A model generated the notes under the pieces. That model did not search any database. It saw nothing but the letters and a program-made list of their open reading frames with translations, and was not told the DNA's origin. Positions 34,001 to 42,213 of a stretch of 64,000 nucleotides of DNA are shown in pieces. The stretch comes from Lactobacillus mulieris (lineage in GTDB: Bacteria; Bacillota; Bacilli; Lactobacillales; Lactobacillaceae): contig NZ_SDGL01000006.1 in assembly GCF_007095465.1 (NCBI RefSeq), positions 1-64,000 of the forward strand. Direction: 5' to 3'. How positions within the stretch are numbered: the first letter of the stretch is position 1; the number at the start of each line of letters is the position of its first letter. The translations under genes were made by a program, and so were the position numbers.

Positions 34001-35224
34001 AGAAACAAATTTGCCAAATACTTCGAAGTTGCTTATTACATCGGCAAAATTTTTGTCCCCTACCTTCTTATTTTTAAACAAATTCTTAGCTTCTACTAAA
34101 TCAGATTTACGATAATTAACATATAAATTATAGGCTGATAGCAGTTTTTTAGCTTTTTTCTGATCACTTAAAGAATCAATATATTCTTTAAATATTTTCA
34201 AGTCTTCCTTATGATCATCATATTTCTTAATCATCGATTCAGAAAGACTCATTCCATCTGGAACAATCTCATTTAAAACTATAGTATTATAAATGCTTTG
34301 CAGTTCTAATACAAATTCTATTTGTGCATCTGTCAATAAACTAGTCAAATCATCCAAAGATTCATCAATATTAGCATCGCTAAATTTTAATTTATAGTCC
34401 TTCACATCAACATCAGTAAGACTAAAGAGTGTATCTAATCTAAACATATAGCCCATAAAAGAGTTAGCAACTTGTTTAGCAATATCTTTATTAAGCTTAG
34501 CTTTATCCTTTGAATCAGCTTCTTTAATTAACAAAGTCGCTACTTGTTTAAGCTTGTCTTGCTTATATAAGTTTTTATCTTTAATAATATCTTCAATCTT
34601 AGATAAATTATTAGTTGCAAGTTCTGGTGAATATTCAGAATAAATTTCTTTCAACAAATCATTTAATTTATCAACAGGTCCAATCCCATCTTCACCACGC
34701 AAAGAAAACTTAGCTGCTTTAAAAGCATTAACTGAATCTTCTCTTAAAAAGTTCCCGCGATATTTAACAATATGGTGAACAGCCATAAATATTTCGCGTA
34801 AATCATGTTTTTGATTATCATGCATCAAAGCATTACGTAAGTGGTAAATAGTTGGATATTTTTTATAAAATCTCTTGTCAGCTTTTATACTTTTAAAAAC
34901 AATTGCATTAAATTGCTTACGACTATCTTTAGGAGAATAGTCTGATTCTTTTAATCTTCTAAAAAAATTAGGATCTATTTTTTCCATTTCTGGATCAAAG
35001 ATTTCTTCAAGTAAACCTAATCTCCAGTGACGTCTTGCTAATCTTCTTCTAGTAGTTCTAAAAGAACGTCTATCAGCTGCAGCTTGCCCTTCTTTAAAAA
35101 GGCGTGCGCCGATAGCAGTCTTCCCCTTTAGCTTCAAAATATTATTTTGTTTATCTGTTACTACGTAACCACATGAGTTTGTCCCGATATCGAGACCAAT
35201 GATGTAGTCTTTTATTTCTTTCAT
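31037..35224 (-). CDS. cas9: CRISPR-associated endonuclease Cas9 (type II-A)
   Basis: A 1395-residue RNA-guided DNA nuclease. RuvC-I has the catalytic Asp in IIGLDIGTNSCGYVV (about residue 11). An Arg-rich bridge helix follows at about 53-80 (RRSFRTTRRRLARRHW). The HNH nuclease is DYDIDHIYPQSF (catalytic His about 876), then RuvC-III YHHAIDAYLTTIV (about 1014-1026) and a C-terminal PAM-interacting region. All nuclease residues are present, so it should be active. The start has GGAGGG upstream. L. gasseri-group Cas9 is reported to use an NTAA-like PAM; this is recalled and not testable here. It has its own terminator. Confidence 0.98.
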   Translation of the reverse strand: MKEIKDYIIGLDIGTNSCGYVVTDKQNNILKLKGKTAIGARLFKEGQAAADRRSFRTTRRRLARRHWRLGLLEEIFDPEMEKIDPNFFRRLKESDYSPKDSRKQFNAIVFKSIKADKRFYKKYPTIYHLRNALMHDNQKHDLREIFMAVHHIVKYRGNFLREDSVNAFKAAKFSLRGEDGIGPVDKLNDLLKEIYSEYSPELATNNLSKIEDIIKDKNLYKQDKLKQVATLLIKEADSKDKAKLNKDIAKQVANSFMGYMFRLDTLFSLTDVDVKDYKLKFSDANIDESLDDLTSLLTDAQIEFVLELQSIYNTIVLNEIVPDGMSLSESMIKKYDDHKEDLKIFKEYIDSLSDQKKAKKLLSAYNLYVNYRKSDLVEAKNLFKNKKVGDKNFADVISNFEVFGKFVSDNLDDSELANKIKARLDLGEFLPKQRTNQNGVIPYQLHQVELTQILEKQGKYYPFLITPNPVESHRNNAPYEISELVSFRVPYYVGPLIDNQSIKDKQNKNKFAWMVRQKQGQITPWNLEEMVDTTESANQFIKRMTRKDTYLLAEDVLPKSSLVYQKFMILDELNRIKIDGKKLTSELKHDIFEKLFKKQKSINLDNLKNYLLVEGNIPGLIEGLSDGINFNNSFSTYIDYRNIFGDEIDNPNKQADFEKMIEWSTVFEDRKIFKRKLKEITWLTSEQIKQVSSKRYSGWGRLSKKLLTQITDENGVNILQRLWNEPETLTEVLANPVIKRKIVEANSSFTKAKDMKDILVEAYTSPQNKKAIRQVMRVVDDIIAAAHGKKPSQIAIEFAREDQDNPQMTKSRKAQLDQIYAKISDEFLDDAVKNELKNMKDNKPLAKDKVFLYFKQMGRDAYSGEKLSLDNLQDYDIDHIYPQSFIKDDSFDNRVLVQRAYNNGKSDNVPVLLFGNKIAAGLGITIRQMWKKWLELGLISKRKFNNLITDPEKISRNMASGFVNRQLVETSQVIKLVANILQAKLPDTEIIEVKASYNSILRKEFNLYKSREVNDYHHAIDAYLTTIVGNYLYQVYPKLRPYFVYGQFKKFGKAENQEDDPVKKIKKFNFIYQLIWGKDDAICISHTNQQVFSKKDIIDKLTTAYNFKYMNISHAVYTRNNNMFKQTLFPIIERTTAKTKSLIPKKLDRPTDIYGGYSNNNDAYLALVKVDKKRGSEYRVVGIPMRAAAMLKASKNYDEDLRKVIEPMVMFDKNGKAKRGIEGFRVLVGKMPFKQAVLDGNKKFMLTGTVDTPNLKQLVLSQQNMKYILDYIEDVDCRKHKFGDKVQNPDKCLLEVFDEIIEIVDKYFELFDSRDFREKLRNSRNKFIKLEASKKADTILAILKGLQAKSTRATIKELNISDFGRIITSSISPEAQLIYQSPTGLFERRVKVKDL

Positions 35225-35301
35225 AAAGACTTCCCTCCATATTTTTCCTATAACTCGTTAATCTTGACATACCTAAATTATCCTATAACTTCAATACAAA
35301 T

Positions 35302-35332
35302 AAAAGGACTCAGTTATTCTGAGTCCTTTTTA
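35302..35332 (-). terminator. Terminator after the Gfo/Idh/MocA gene
   Basis: AAAAGGACTCAG and CTGAGTCCTTTT form a 12-bp stem around TTATT between the oxidoreductase and the cas9 promoter region. Confidence 0.9.
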
Positions 35333-35345
35333 TTATCAATTTAGT

Positions 35346-36326
35346 CTAATCTCCTAAAAACTTAATTCCAGCCATTTGCCTGAGATTATACAATACTTCC
35401 CCAACTTGAGCAGAAAGTACCCAATAGTCAAACAATTTTTCATCAGAATCAGCGAACAAATCCGCAAATTCATTCATTTCTTCATATAGCGGATTATCTG
35501 GCACCTTAATCCGACTAGCATGCTTTTTGCCATCTGCATCATAATAATCAACCTTATGCATATTTAAAATCGAATCTATTCCAACAACCTCTTTATCGCC
35601 ACAGATTTCGGACCCTTGATAAGTTGTTGTATTTTTGGCAATATCAATAGTCACACCAAAGCCATGATAATCTAAAATTGCAATCCCAGATAGATCAATC
35701 TCATTTTTATATAAAACTGGAGAATACATGCAAGAATTTGGCATCCCAAACAAAGCAATCGCTACATAGACACCATACACCCCAATATCCATCAAGGCGC
35801 CTCCCGCAAATTCGGGTTTAAAGATATTAGCTCGCTTCTGACCAGGAGCCAAAGTATGCATTCTAGAAGAATATTGCCGGACATTCAAATATGCCCCATC
35901 AACTTTAGGTAACTTTTCAACCTCATTCATTAATTTTTGAAAAATTTTAGTATGAATATGCCGAGCTGCTTCAATAAAGTGACAATCATGCGTATCTAGT
36001 AATTTAGCAATTTCATCATATTGTTTTGGATTAGTAAAAGCAGGCTTTTCAACAATTACATTTTTATCATGTTCAATAGCCATCTTCGCCTGCTTAAAGT
36101 GTAGCGAATTAGGGGAAGCTATATAAACTACCTCAAAATCGCCATTTGCAAAAAAGTCTTCCAAATCATCAAAAAATTCATCAATTACTAGTGGCTCACC
36201 AAATTCCTTAGCTCGCTCAAGTGAACGCGAATAAACAGACGTAACAGTCCATTTTTTAGTTGCTTGAGCTGCCTCAACTAATTGCTTGCTAATCCAGCTT
36301 GTACCAATAATTCCTAATTTCAGCAT
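35346..36326 (-). CDS. Gfo/Idh/MocA family oxidoreductase
   Basis: A 326-residue NAD(P)-dependent dehydrogenase with an N-terminal Rossmann fold (KLGIIGTSWISKQLVEAA, residues 3-20). The family signature VEKPAFTNPKQYDEI lies at about 92-106, where Lys is the likely catalytic residue. The C-terminal alpha/beta domain contains GGALMDIGVYG (about 175-185). Substrates of this family are sugars, inositols or related diols, and the actual one is unknown. It is a single gene with its own terminator. Confidence 0.88.
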   Translation of the reverse strand: MLKLGIIGTSWISKQLVEAAQATKKWTVTSVYSRSLERAKEFGEPLVIDEFFDDLEDFFANGDFEVVYIASPNSLHFKQAKMAIEHDKNVIVEKPAFTNPKQYDEIAKLLDTHDCHFIEAARHIHTKIFQKLMNEVEKLPKVDGAYLNVRQYSSRMHTLAPGQKRANIFKPEFAGGALMDIGVYGVYVAIALFGMPNSCMYSPVLYKNEIDLSGIAILDYHGFGVTIDIAKNTTTYQGSEICGDKEVVGIDSILNMHKVDYYDADGKKHASRIKVPDNPLYEEMNEFADLFADSDEKLFDYWVLSAQVGEVLYNLRQMAGIKFLGD

Positions 36327-36356
36327 AGAAAGCGCCTCCTTTTTAGATTATTATAC

Positions 36357-36390
36357 AAAAAAGTTGCTAGCACTACCGCGCTAACAACTC
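36357..36390 (-). terminator. Terminator after the glutamine amidotransferase gene
   Basis: GTTGTTAGC and GCTAGCAAC (one mismatch) form the stem, followed on the minus strand by six T. Confidence 0.8.
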
Positions 36391-36400
36391 TCAGTTTCTC

Positions 36401-37069
36401 TTATTTAGTGATGAAATCTAACAGCTTATACATAATCTGCTTATTTTCAGAAGGAACTTGTCTTTGCAGAATTTGCTCTGGACTTTGTTTTAAAGCATTG
36501 TTATGTAAAGCATATTCACCATCATTTACTACCATTTCACGCACATTATCTGCTAATGGCTCAAAGTGAAATTGCAAACCAATTACATGACTACCAAACA
36601 CAAAGCCTTGATTTTTTACTAAATCACTTGAGTAAAGTAAATGCGCACCTCTTGGCACTTCAAACATTTCTTCATGCCAGTGCATAGCTAACATTTTTTC
36701 AGGTAAACCCGCAATAACATGATTTTGTAAATACACTGGCGCCCAACCAACTTCTTTATGTGGTGCTTTACCAATCTTGCTTCCCAATACTTTGGCAATC
36801 TGTTGTGCACCATAGCAAGCTCCTAACATAGGTGTATCACTAGCTAACAACTTGGTTATTAAAACTCGCTCTTCTTTAATCCAAACTAAATCATCGTTAG
36901 GACTCATCGGACCACCCAAAATAACTAACATGTCAGTTTCACTAGCTTCAGGCAATTTTCCAAATTGATATGGATGATAAACATACATTTCATATCCTCT
37001 ATCACGACACCAGTCAGCAATTGCCCCAGGACCTTCGTTAGGTGTATGTTGTAAGATATTAACTCGCAT
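36401..37069 (-). CDS. Class I glutamine amidotransferase-like protein
   Basis: 222 residues from the ATG at 37067-37069, chosen because AAAGG precedes it. A longer frame to 37135 lacks a site. It has a GATase1 fold: nucleophile Cys in MLGACYGAQQIAKVLG (about residue 82) and His in GLQFHFEP (about 172), followed by Glu two residues later. No synthetase domain is attached and no partner is adjacent, so it resembles free-standing GMP-synthase-like amidotransferases that may deglutamylate small peptides. The specific reaction is unknown. Confidence 0.85.
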   Translation of the reverse strand: MRVNILQHTPNEGPGAIADWCRDRGYEMYVYHPYQFGKLPEASETDMLVILGGPMSPNDDLVWIKEERVLITKLLASDTPMLGACYGAQQIAKVLGSKIGKAPHKEVGWAPVYLQNHVIAGLPEKMLAMHWHEEMFEVPRGAHLLYSSDLVKNQGFVFGSHVIGLQFHFEPLADNVREMVVNDGEYALHNNALKQSPEQILQRQVPSENKQIMYKLLDFITK

Positions 37070-37170
37070 AATGCGCCTTTCTATTACTACGGCAAAAATT
37101 GAATTAGGTCTCGCCTGCAAATACCTAAGATGCATTAATTATAGCACGCTCAATAGTCTATATTTAAATA

Positions 37171-37199
37171 AAAAGAACAAGATACTATCTTGTTCTTTT
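37171..37199 (-). terminator. Terminator after the nitroreductase gene
   Basis: AAAGAACAAGATA and TATCTTGTTCTTT form a perfect 13-bp inverted repeat with a one-base centre, flanked by A/T runs. Confidence 0.85.
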
Positions 37200-37209
37200 A
37201 TCTACAGAT

Positions 37210-37860
37210 TTATCTAAATTCAAGTACATCCCCAACATCATAACGAGTAGAAACAAGCTCTTTTTGGCTTTCATCTGGCTTACCAATAGCAATAGCCATT
37301 ACAGGAACATAGCGAACTGGATCAAGTCCCATCGCAAGTGCCATCTTAGTTGCATCATATCCAGCAATCGGATTAGTAGCAAATCCTCTTGCTCTAGCGT
37401 CAAGCATGAATTGCATTGCAGCTAAACTTGCGTCAACCATCGCATCAGCTGTGAGCAAAGTTCGATCAGCTTTTTCATATATTGGCAAAAAAGTTCCTAA
37501 AATTGTGTCCAAACGTTCCTTAGTAATCTTCTTTTCTTCATACATCCCTTGCCATAAGTCACGATACTTTTTAAAAGCGTCTGTATCGCCAAAAAGAACA
37601 ACCATTGCCGAACAAGTATCAAGTTGTGGATAATTAAAAGGCATAAAAATTTTACGCAATTTTTCTTTACCTTGATCTGTATCAACCACTACAAAATGCC
37701 ATGCCTGCAAATTACATGATGAAGGCGCAGTTGTTGCTTCTTTAACTATTTCTGTCAAAACACTTCTGTCAATTTTACAACTTCTATCAAAATGTCTTAC
37801 AGAGTGACGTTTAAGCATTACATTAGAAAAAACATCATTCTTAAATTCTGTTTCTATCAT
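37210..37860 (-). CDS. Nitroreductase family FMN-dependent oxidoreductase
   Basis: A 216-residue flavoprotein of the NfsB/YdjA-type family. The FMN-phosphate-binding segment is KRHSVRHFD (about residues 18-26), then TTAPSSCNLQAWHFVVV (about 43-59), and GFATNPIAGYD near 165-175. It reduces nitroaromatics, quinones or other electrophiles with NAD(P)H. Its physiological substrate is not shown. It is divergent from the adc/hbd pair and shares a 200-bp intergenic region with it. Confidence 0.9.
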   Translation of the reverse strand: MIETEFKNDVFSNVMLKRHSVRHFDRSCKIDRSVLTEIVKEATTAPSSCNLQAWHFVVVDTDQGKEKLRKIFMPFNYPQLDTCSAMVVLFGDTDAFKKYRDLWQGMYEEKKITKERLDTILGTFLPIYEKADRTLLTADAMVDASLAAMQFMLDARARGFATNPIAGYDATKMALAMGLDPVRYVPVMAIAIGKPDESQKELVSTRYDVGDVLEFR

Positions 37861-37973
37861 TTTTATTACCTCTTTGTGAAATATCTTACTTTTAATACAG
37901 CCATATCATAGCACTATTTTTATCAAAAAAATCCGCAACTTATACACATAGTAAAATATTGTGTTATAAATAA

Positions 37974-37988
37974 ATAAACCGCTTTCAT
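37974..37988 (-). promoter_or_regulatory. cre-like site upstream of the acetoacetate decarboxylase gene
   Basis: ATGAAAGCGGTTTAT (minus strand) fits WTGNAANCGNWNNCW with one mismatch. It lies about 70 bp before the adc start, close after a TTATAA -10-like box, where CcpA binding would block transcription. Confidence 0.6.
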
Positions 37989-38059
37989 TTAAAGCAAAAA
38001 GTGATTAGATATTCTTGTAAGCAGGAAACATATTTTAACAAAAAGGAGGTATTTATCTT

Positions 38060-38887
38060 ATGACTAGTTATCTTGTTAACAAAGAAGATCTTGTTAACTT
38101 TCTTGATAATCCCAATATGAAAAATCAAGATGGTTATATGTTTGCTTATGTCACTTCACCCGAGGTCCTAGCTCGGCTAGTTCCAGCTCCATTAAAGCCG
38201 GTAGCTCCCGTTATTGCAGGCTATATTACTCACATGGGTAATCCTACCTTTGCTAAACCTTATGATGAAGCAGTTCTCTATAGTTTAGTATCCTATGGCG
38301 GACGAATGGTGGGCGCCTATCCTTTTACCCTATTTTTAAGTGGTGACGGGGCTGAAGAAGCTATGCTTGCTGGTCGTGAAGGTGCCGCTATTCCCAAAAA
38401 GTTGGCTGATAAAATCAGCTATACAGAAGCCAACGGTTGTACGCACGTAGTAGTCACAAGACATGGCGTAGATTTAATCAATCTTACCTTTACACCAGGT
38501 ATTCCAAATAATCCTGATATTGCTAAACAATTAATGGGGAGCCAATCAGCATTAGACACTCCAACTGATACTTATAGCTTTTTCTTTGACTATAAGATTG
38601 ACCAAGACCATGATGGTCATAACCATTTCATTAATACTCGTTTAATTGCAACCAAAACGACTGGCACTACTCATGCATTTACACCTGGTAATATCACAAT
38701 GGAATTAGGTACAAGTAGTGATGACCCAGTCAGCGAATTGACCATATTAAAACCAATTGGCGGTGCTCATTACCAAATGACAAGTGGAAAAATGCACGAA
38801 ACAATCCAACTTACCCAAGTCGATTCTAATGAAATTGCACCATATTTAATTACCGGTCGCTATGATCAAGCTATTTTAGGAAAGTAA
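38060..38887 (+). CDS. Acetoacetate decarboxylase family protein
   Basis: A 275-residue member of the acetoacetate-decarboxylase superfamily. The Schiff-base lysine region is GREGAAIPKKLADKI (about residues 110-124), preceded by the conserved GRMVGAYPF (about 82-90). True acetoacetate decarboxylases make acetone and CO2, but superfamily members also do aldol-type chemistry. It has AAAGGAGG upstream. It lies 9 bp before a 3-hydroxyacyl-CoA dehydrogenase, suggesting a two-gene operon handling a beta-keto or hydroxyacyl compound. The substrate is unproven. Confidence 0.8.
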   Translation: MTSYLVNKEDLVNFLDNPNMKNQDGYMFAYVTSPEVLARLVPAPLKPVAPVIAGYITHMGNPTFAKPYDEAVLYSLVSYGGRMVGAYPFTLFLSGDGAEEAMLAGREGAAIPKKLADKISYTEANGCTHVVVTRHGVDLINLTFTPGIPNNPDIAKQLMGSQSALDTPTDTYSFFFDYKIDQDHDGHNHFINTRLIATKTTGTTHAFTPGNITMELGTSSDDPVSELTILKPIGGAHYQMTSGKMHETIQLTQVDSNEIAPYLITGRYDQAILGK

Positions 38888-38896
38888 GGCGTTATT

Positions 38897-39787
38897 ATGT
38901 TTAAAAATATTACTATTGCAGGTGCCGGAACATTAGGAAGTCAAATTGCATTTCAAACTGCTCTTTGTGACTTCAATGTTAGAATTTGGAATCCACACCC
39001 AGAAAGAGCTAAGCGGCGGTTGGCTGCACTTCGCCCATTTTATAAAAAAGATATGGGGTTGACTGATGAACAATTTGATAAAGCAATGGCAAATATTCTT
39101 TCAATTACCAATGACTGGGAAATTCCATTTAAAGATTGTGATTATTTAATTGAATCCGTCCCAGAAAGTTTAAATGTAAAGGCAGATTTTTATCACAATG
39201 TTTGTCCACATTTACCAGAAAAGACCATTATTGCATCAAATTCATCAACCATGGTACCAAGCCAACTTGTTAACTATGTTGATCGCCCTGATAAGTTCTT
39301 ACATATGCACTTTGCTAACCATATTTGGACAAACAATACCGCTGAAATTGTTGGAACTGATAGGACTAAGCCTGAAGTTATTGAAGATGTAATTGAGTTT
39401 GCTAAGGCAATTAAGATGTTACCAATTCATATGAAAAAAGAACAACACGGTTACATTATGAACGCTTTATCTGTACCATTCTTAAATGCTGCTCTTGAAT
39501 TATGGGCAAATGGTGTCGCAGATCCAATCACAATTAATAAAGATTGGATGAATTCAACTGGCTGTCCATTTGGCCCATTTATGTCAATGGACATGGTTGG
39601 TATTCGGACTGTTTATGCAATCTGCGCACAACAAGCTCGCACTCCTGAGGAATTAAAGGTAGCCAAAACAATGAAAGATATGATTGATGCTGGTCATTAC
39701 GGTATTGAAGCAGGTGAAGGCTTCTACAAATATCCAAATCCTGCTTTTGAAAGAGCCGACTTTTTAACTTCAATTGAAGCTCGTTAA
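38897..39787 (+). CDS. 3-hydroxyacyl-CoA dehydrogenase-type NAD-dependent enzyme
   Basis: A 296-residue protein. The N-terminal NAD-binding Rossmann motif is ITIAGAGTLGSQIA (about residues 5-18). The catalytic segment is ASNSSTMVPSQL with MHFANHIW (about 110-140). The C-terminal dimer domain contains MNSTGCPFGPF and MDMVGI (about 214-232), as in 3-hydroxybutyryl-CoA and hydroxy-acid dehydrogenases. It is translated from the same operon as the preceding ADC-like gene. It probably oxidises or reduces a 3-hydroxy acid or its CoA ester. Lactobacilli lack a full beta-oxidation pathway, so the natural substrate is open. Confidence 0.82.
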   Translation: MFKNITIAGAGTLGSQIAFQTALCDFNVRIWNPHPERAKRRLAALRPFYKKDMGLTDEQFDKAMANILSITNDWEIPFKDCDYLIESVPESLNVKADFYHNVCPHLPEKTIIASNSSTMVPSQLVNYVDRPDKFLHMHFANHIWTNNTAEIVGTDRTKPEVIEDVIEFAKAIKMLPIHMKKEQHGYIMNALSVPFLNAALELWANGVADPITINKDWMNSTGCPFGPFMSMDMVGIRTVYAICAQQARTPEELKVAKTMKDMIDAGHYGIEAGEGFYKYPNPAFERADFLTSIEAR

Positions 39788-39806
39788 AAAATCTTTTATC
39801 CCTCAA

Positions 39807-39837
39807 TAAAAAAACTCACCTTAAAGGTGAGTTTTTT
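39807..39837. terminator. Bidirectional terminator
   Basis: AAACTCACC and GGTGAGTTT around TTAAA, with seven A before and seven T after, between convergent genes. Confidence 0.92.
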
Positions 39838-39838
39838 T

Positions 39839-41332
39839 CTAATCAATTCCTTCCATTAAACTATGAATTCGTTTAACTAAGAACATTAAAATAATCCCAA
39901 AGACAATACTTACAACCCCTACAGCTAAGAAATATTGTACTTCTGTTTTTGGTGTATAAAGTTTAACTGTTTGTGCAGTTACAGCTTGTCCTACTGAATC
40001 AGCCATATACCAAAGTGACATCATTTGTGACTTAAATGCTTTAGGAGCTAACTTAGTTGTAACTGATAACCCAATTGGGGAATTAAGCATTTCACCAATT
40101 TCCACCAAGAACCATGAACCTACAAGCCATAATGGACTTACACGGTGATCTGGTGAAATAAATGCAGGAATAGCCATCCAAACATATGAAAGCCCTGCAA
40201 AGATTAAAGCCCCAGAGAACTTACCAGGTGCAGATGGTTGCTTCTTCCAATTATTCCAAAGTGCCACAAACACTGGAGTTAAAATCATGATAAACAAAGG
40301 ATTTAACACTTGGAAGTTAGCAGCTTCAAAATGCCAAGCGCCTAAATGAAGAATTGTTCTATCTGCAGCAAAAAGTGCCAAAACAGTTGAGCCTGATTCT
40401 TCAATTCCCCAGAAAATTGCTGCTGCTATAAATAAAGGAATGTAAGCTAATACACGATGCTTTTCAACCTTAGTAACCTTATCACTTCTAAGCATCATAA
40501 CAAAGTAAATAACTGGCATCGCAATTGCAATTACTGTAATTAAGTTAATAATGCCATCAATATTCAAGCTACCCATGAAAAACATTATAGCCAAAACAAG
40601 AACTAAGGACAAAAGTCCAAGTAATACTTGCTTTATAAGTTTTTGCTTTTCACTTTCATTAAGTGGATCATTTGGCTTAAAGTCCTTTTCATTTAAATAC
40701 TTCTTACCATCAAACCAGTATTGTACCAAGCCAAAGAACATTCCAATTGCTGCAAGAGAAAATCCAGCATGGAAGTTAGTTTCATCACCAAAAAGATGTA
40801 ACCCAAAACCACTAGCTGCCCAAGGAACCGCGATAGGAGCAATCACTGCCCCTAAGTTAATACCAAAAACAAATAAACTAAAACCAGCGTCGCGACGGTT
40901 GTCATTTTCTTCATATAAATCACCAACCATTGCACTAGAAGCAGGATTAAGTAATCCTGATCCCATAACAATAAAGGCAATAGATAGATATAAAGCAGCT
41001 GCTCCAAATGGCATCGACAAGCAAATATGTCCTAACATAATGAGAACTCCACCAATAAAGGTTGTTCTTCTAGGTCCCCATACTCGGTCTGCTAACCAGC
41101 CACCGGCAATTGTTGAAATATAAACAAGTGATCCATAAATTGACATGATTGACGCAGCTAAAGTTTGCGACATTCCCAAGCCGCCTTTTTCCAGTGCGTA
41201 ATACATGTAAAAGATGAGGATTGCTCTCATCCCATAATAACTAAAACGTTCCCACATAACTGTATAAAACAGTGTGGCGAGACCTCTAGGCTGTCCAAAG
41301 AAAGACTTATCGAGGTCTTTTTTGTTATCCAT
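39839..41332 (-). CDS. dtpT: Di-/tripeptide:proton symporter (POT family)
   Basis: A 497-residue MFS-type transporter with about 12-14 membrane segments. The POT signature MWERFSYYGMRAILIFYMY (about residues 26-44) holds the ExxER-like proton/peptide coupling motif. The family's second motif region (AYIPLFIAAAIFWGIEESG) is near 297-315. It imports small peptides, important for an amino-acid-auxotrophic lactobacillus. It is a monocistronic gene with a consensus promoter. Confidence 0.95.
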   Translation of the reverse strand: MDNKKDLDKSFFGQPRGLATLFYTVMWERFSYYGMRAILIFYMYYALEKGGLGMSQTLAASIMSIYGSLVYISTIAGGWLADRVWGPRRTTFIGGVLIMLGHICLSMPFGAAALYLSIAFIVMGSGLLNPASSAMVGDLYEENDNRRDAGFSLFVFGINLGAVIAPIAVPWAASGFGLHLFGDETNFHAGFSLAAIGMFFGLVQYWFDGKKYLNEKDFKPNDPLNESEKQKLIKQVLLGLLSLVLVLAIMFFMGSLNIDGIINLITVIAIAMPVIYFVMMLRSDKVTKVEKHRVLAYIPLFIAAAIFWGIEESGSTVLALFAADRTILHLGAWHFEAANFQVLNPLFIMILTPVFVALWNNWKKQPSAPGKFSGALIFAGLSYVWMAIPAFISPDHRVSPLWLVGSWFLVEIGEMLNSPIGLSVTTKLAPKAFKSQMMSLWYMADSVGQAVTAQTVKLYTPKTEVQYFLAVGVVSIVFGIILMFLVKRIHSLMEGID

Positions 41333-41399
41333 ATATCTTTATCTCCTTAGATTAATTTATTGTCAGACTAATTAATTATTAATAATAACAATGTGTAAA

Positions 41400-41428
41400 A
41401 TTTTAATATATAAATCACTTATTGTCAA
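41400..41428 (-). promoter_or_regulatory. dtpT promoter
   Basis: On the minus strand a perfect TTGACA (41423-41428), a 17-bp spacer and TAAAAT (41400-41405). The 5' leader is about 60 nt. Confidence 0.8.
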
Positions 41429-41543
41429 ATTGGTATAATTCAACTTTACCTTTCATATCATATAGTCATATCTATCATATTTAAATATTGGTATATACGA
41501 ATTTAAAAACAAATCCAAATGGACTATACCGTCTTCAATTTTA

Positions 41544-42074
41544 TTATTTAGTAGTTCTAACCAACTGAGCATAAGCTTCAAATTCTGACTCTTTATAACA
41601 GCATAAAAACACCTTAATAGCAAAATTATGTCTTTTAAGCCATTCAGCTACTGCTTCACTTGCAACACTTGCAGCCTGCTTCACTGGATATTCATATACT
41701 CCAGTAGATATTCCAGAAAAAGCCACTGAATTACATTTATATTCCAAGGCTAAGTCTAAACTTTTCTTATAACATGACTGCAATTGCTGCTGAGGATTCT
41801 GGCTCAATTTAAAAACAGGTCCTACAGTATGGATAATATATTTACAAGTTTTTAAATCAAAAGAAGGTGTAATTTTAGCTTCACCAGTATCACACCCATT
41901 TAATTTCTTACAGGCTTCTAATAAATTAGGCCCAGCTGCTTGATGAATTGCACCATCAACTCCTCCTCCACCTAATAAAGTCTTGTTGGCCGCATTAACA
42001 ATTGCATCAGCTGGAAAATTTACAACACTCGCCTTTACAACGAAAATATTTTTACTTAATTCGATTTCTTTCAT
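41544..42074 (-). CDS. Macro-domain ADP-ribose-binding protein
   Basis: 176 residues from the ATG at 42072-42074. A longer frame to 42215 runs through a terminator and is rejected. It has the macro-domain fold: NFPADAIVNAANKTLLGGGGVDGAIHQAAG (the ADP-ribose-binding loop is at about residues 32-43) and SGISTGVYEYP (about 122-132). YmdB-type members remove O-acetyl-ADP-ribose or reverse mono-ADP-ribosylation. No ADP-ribosyltransferase is adjacent, so a toxin-antitoxin pairing is not supported. Confidence 0.9.
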   Translation of the reverse strand: MKEIELSKNIFVVKASVVNFPADAIVNAANKTLLGGGGVDGAIHQAAGPNLLEACKKLNGCDTGEAKITPSFDLKTCKYIIHTVGPVFKLSQNPQQQLQSCYKKSLDLALEYKCNSVAFSGISTGVYEYPVKQAASVASEAVAEWLKRHNFAIKVFLCCYKESEFEAYAQLVRTTK

Positions 42075-42102
42075 TATTTCATCACCTATTTTAATAATAG
42101 CA

Positions 42103-42130
42103 CTAAAAAAGCTACCCATTCGGGTAGCCC
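42103..42130 (-). terminator. Terminator upstream of the macro-domain gene
   Basis: GCTACCCGAATGGGTAGC is a 7-bp stem with a 4-nt loop, followed on the minus strand by six T. No annotated gene ends here, so it marks the 3' end of a separate minus-strand transcript, probably the antisense RNA at 42105-42213. Confidence 0.8.
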
Positions 42131-42213
42131 ATTTATGAAACAAAAGGAAATAATATAGAAAGGAGGTGATAAAAATACAGGAAACTTTCTCCATCCACAT
42201 ATCTACTGTGGAC
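42105..42213 (-). ncRNA. Candidate antisense RNA (type I antitoxin-like)
   Basis: An extended -10 promoter TGGTATAAT (complement of 42220-42228) would start transcription near 42213. The terminator at 42103-42130 would end it, giving a roughly 105-nt RNA. It is fully antisense to the strong plus-strand Shine-Dalgarno AAAGGAGGTGA (42160-42169) and to the first codons after it. The promoter, terminator and overlap are seen; expression and function are inference. Confidence 0.45.

Noticed and set aside
41544..42074. Macro-domain protein as antitoxin of a DarT-type system
   Set aside because: No ADP-ribosyltransferase gene lies on either side, and the protein looks like an ordinary YmdB-type macrodomain.
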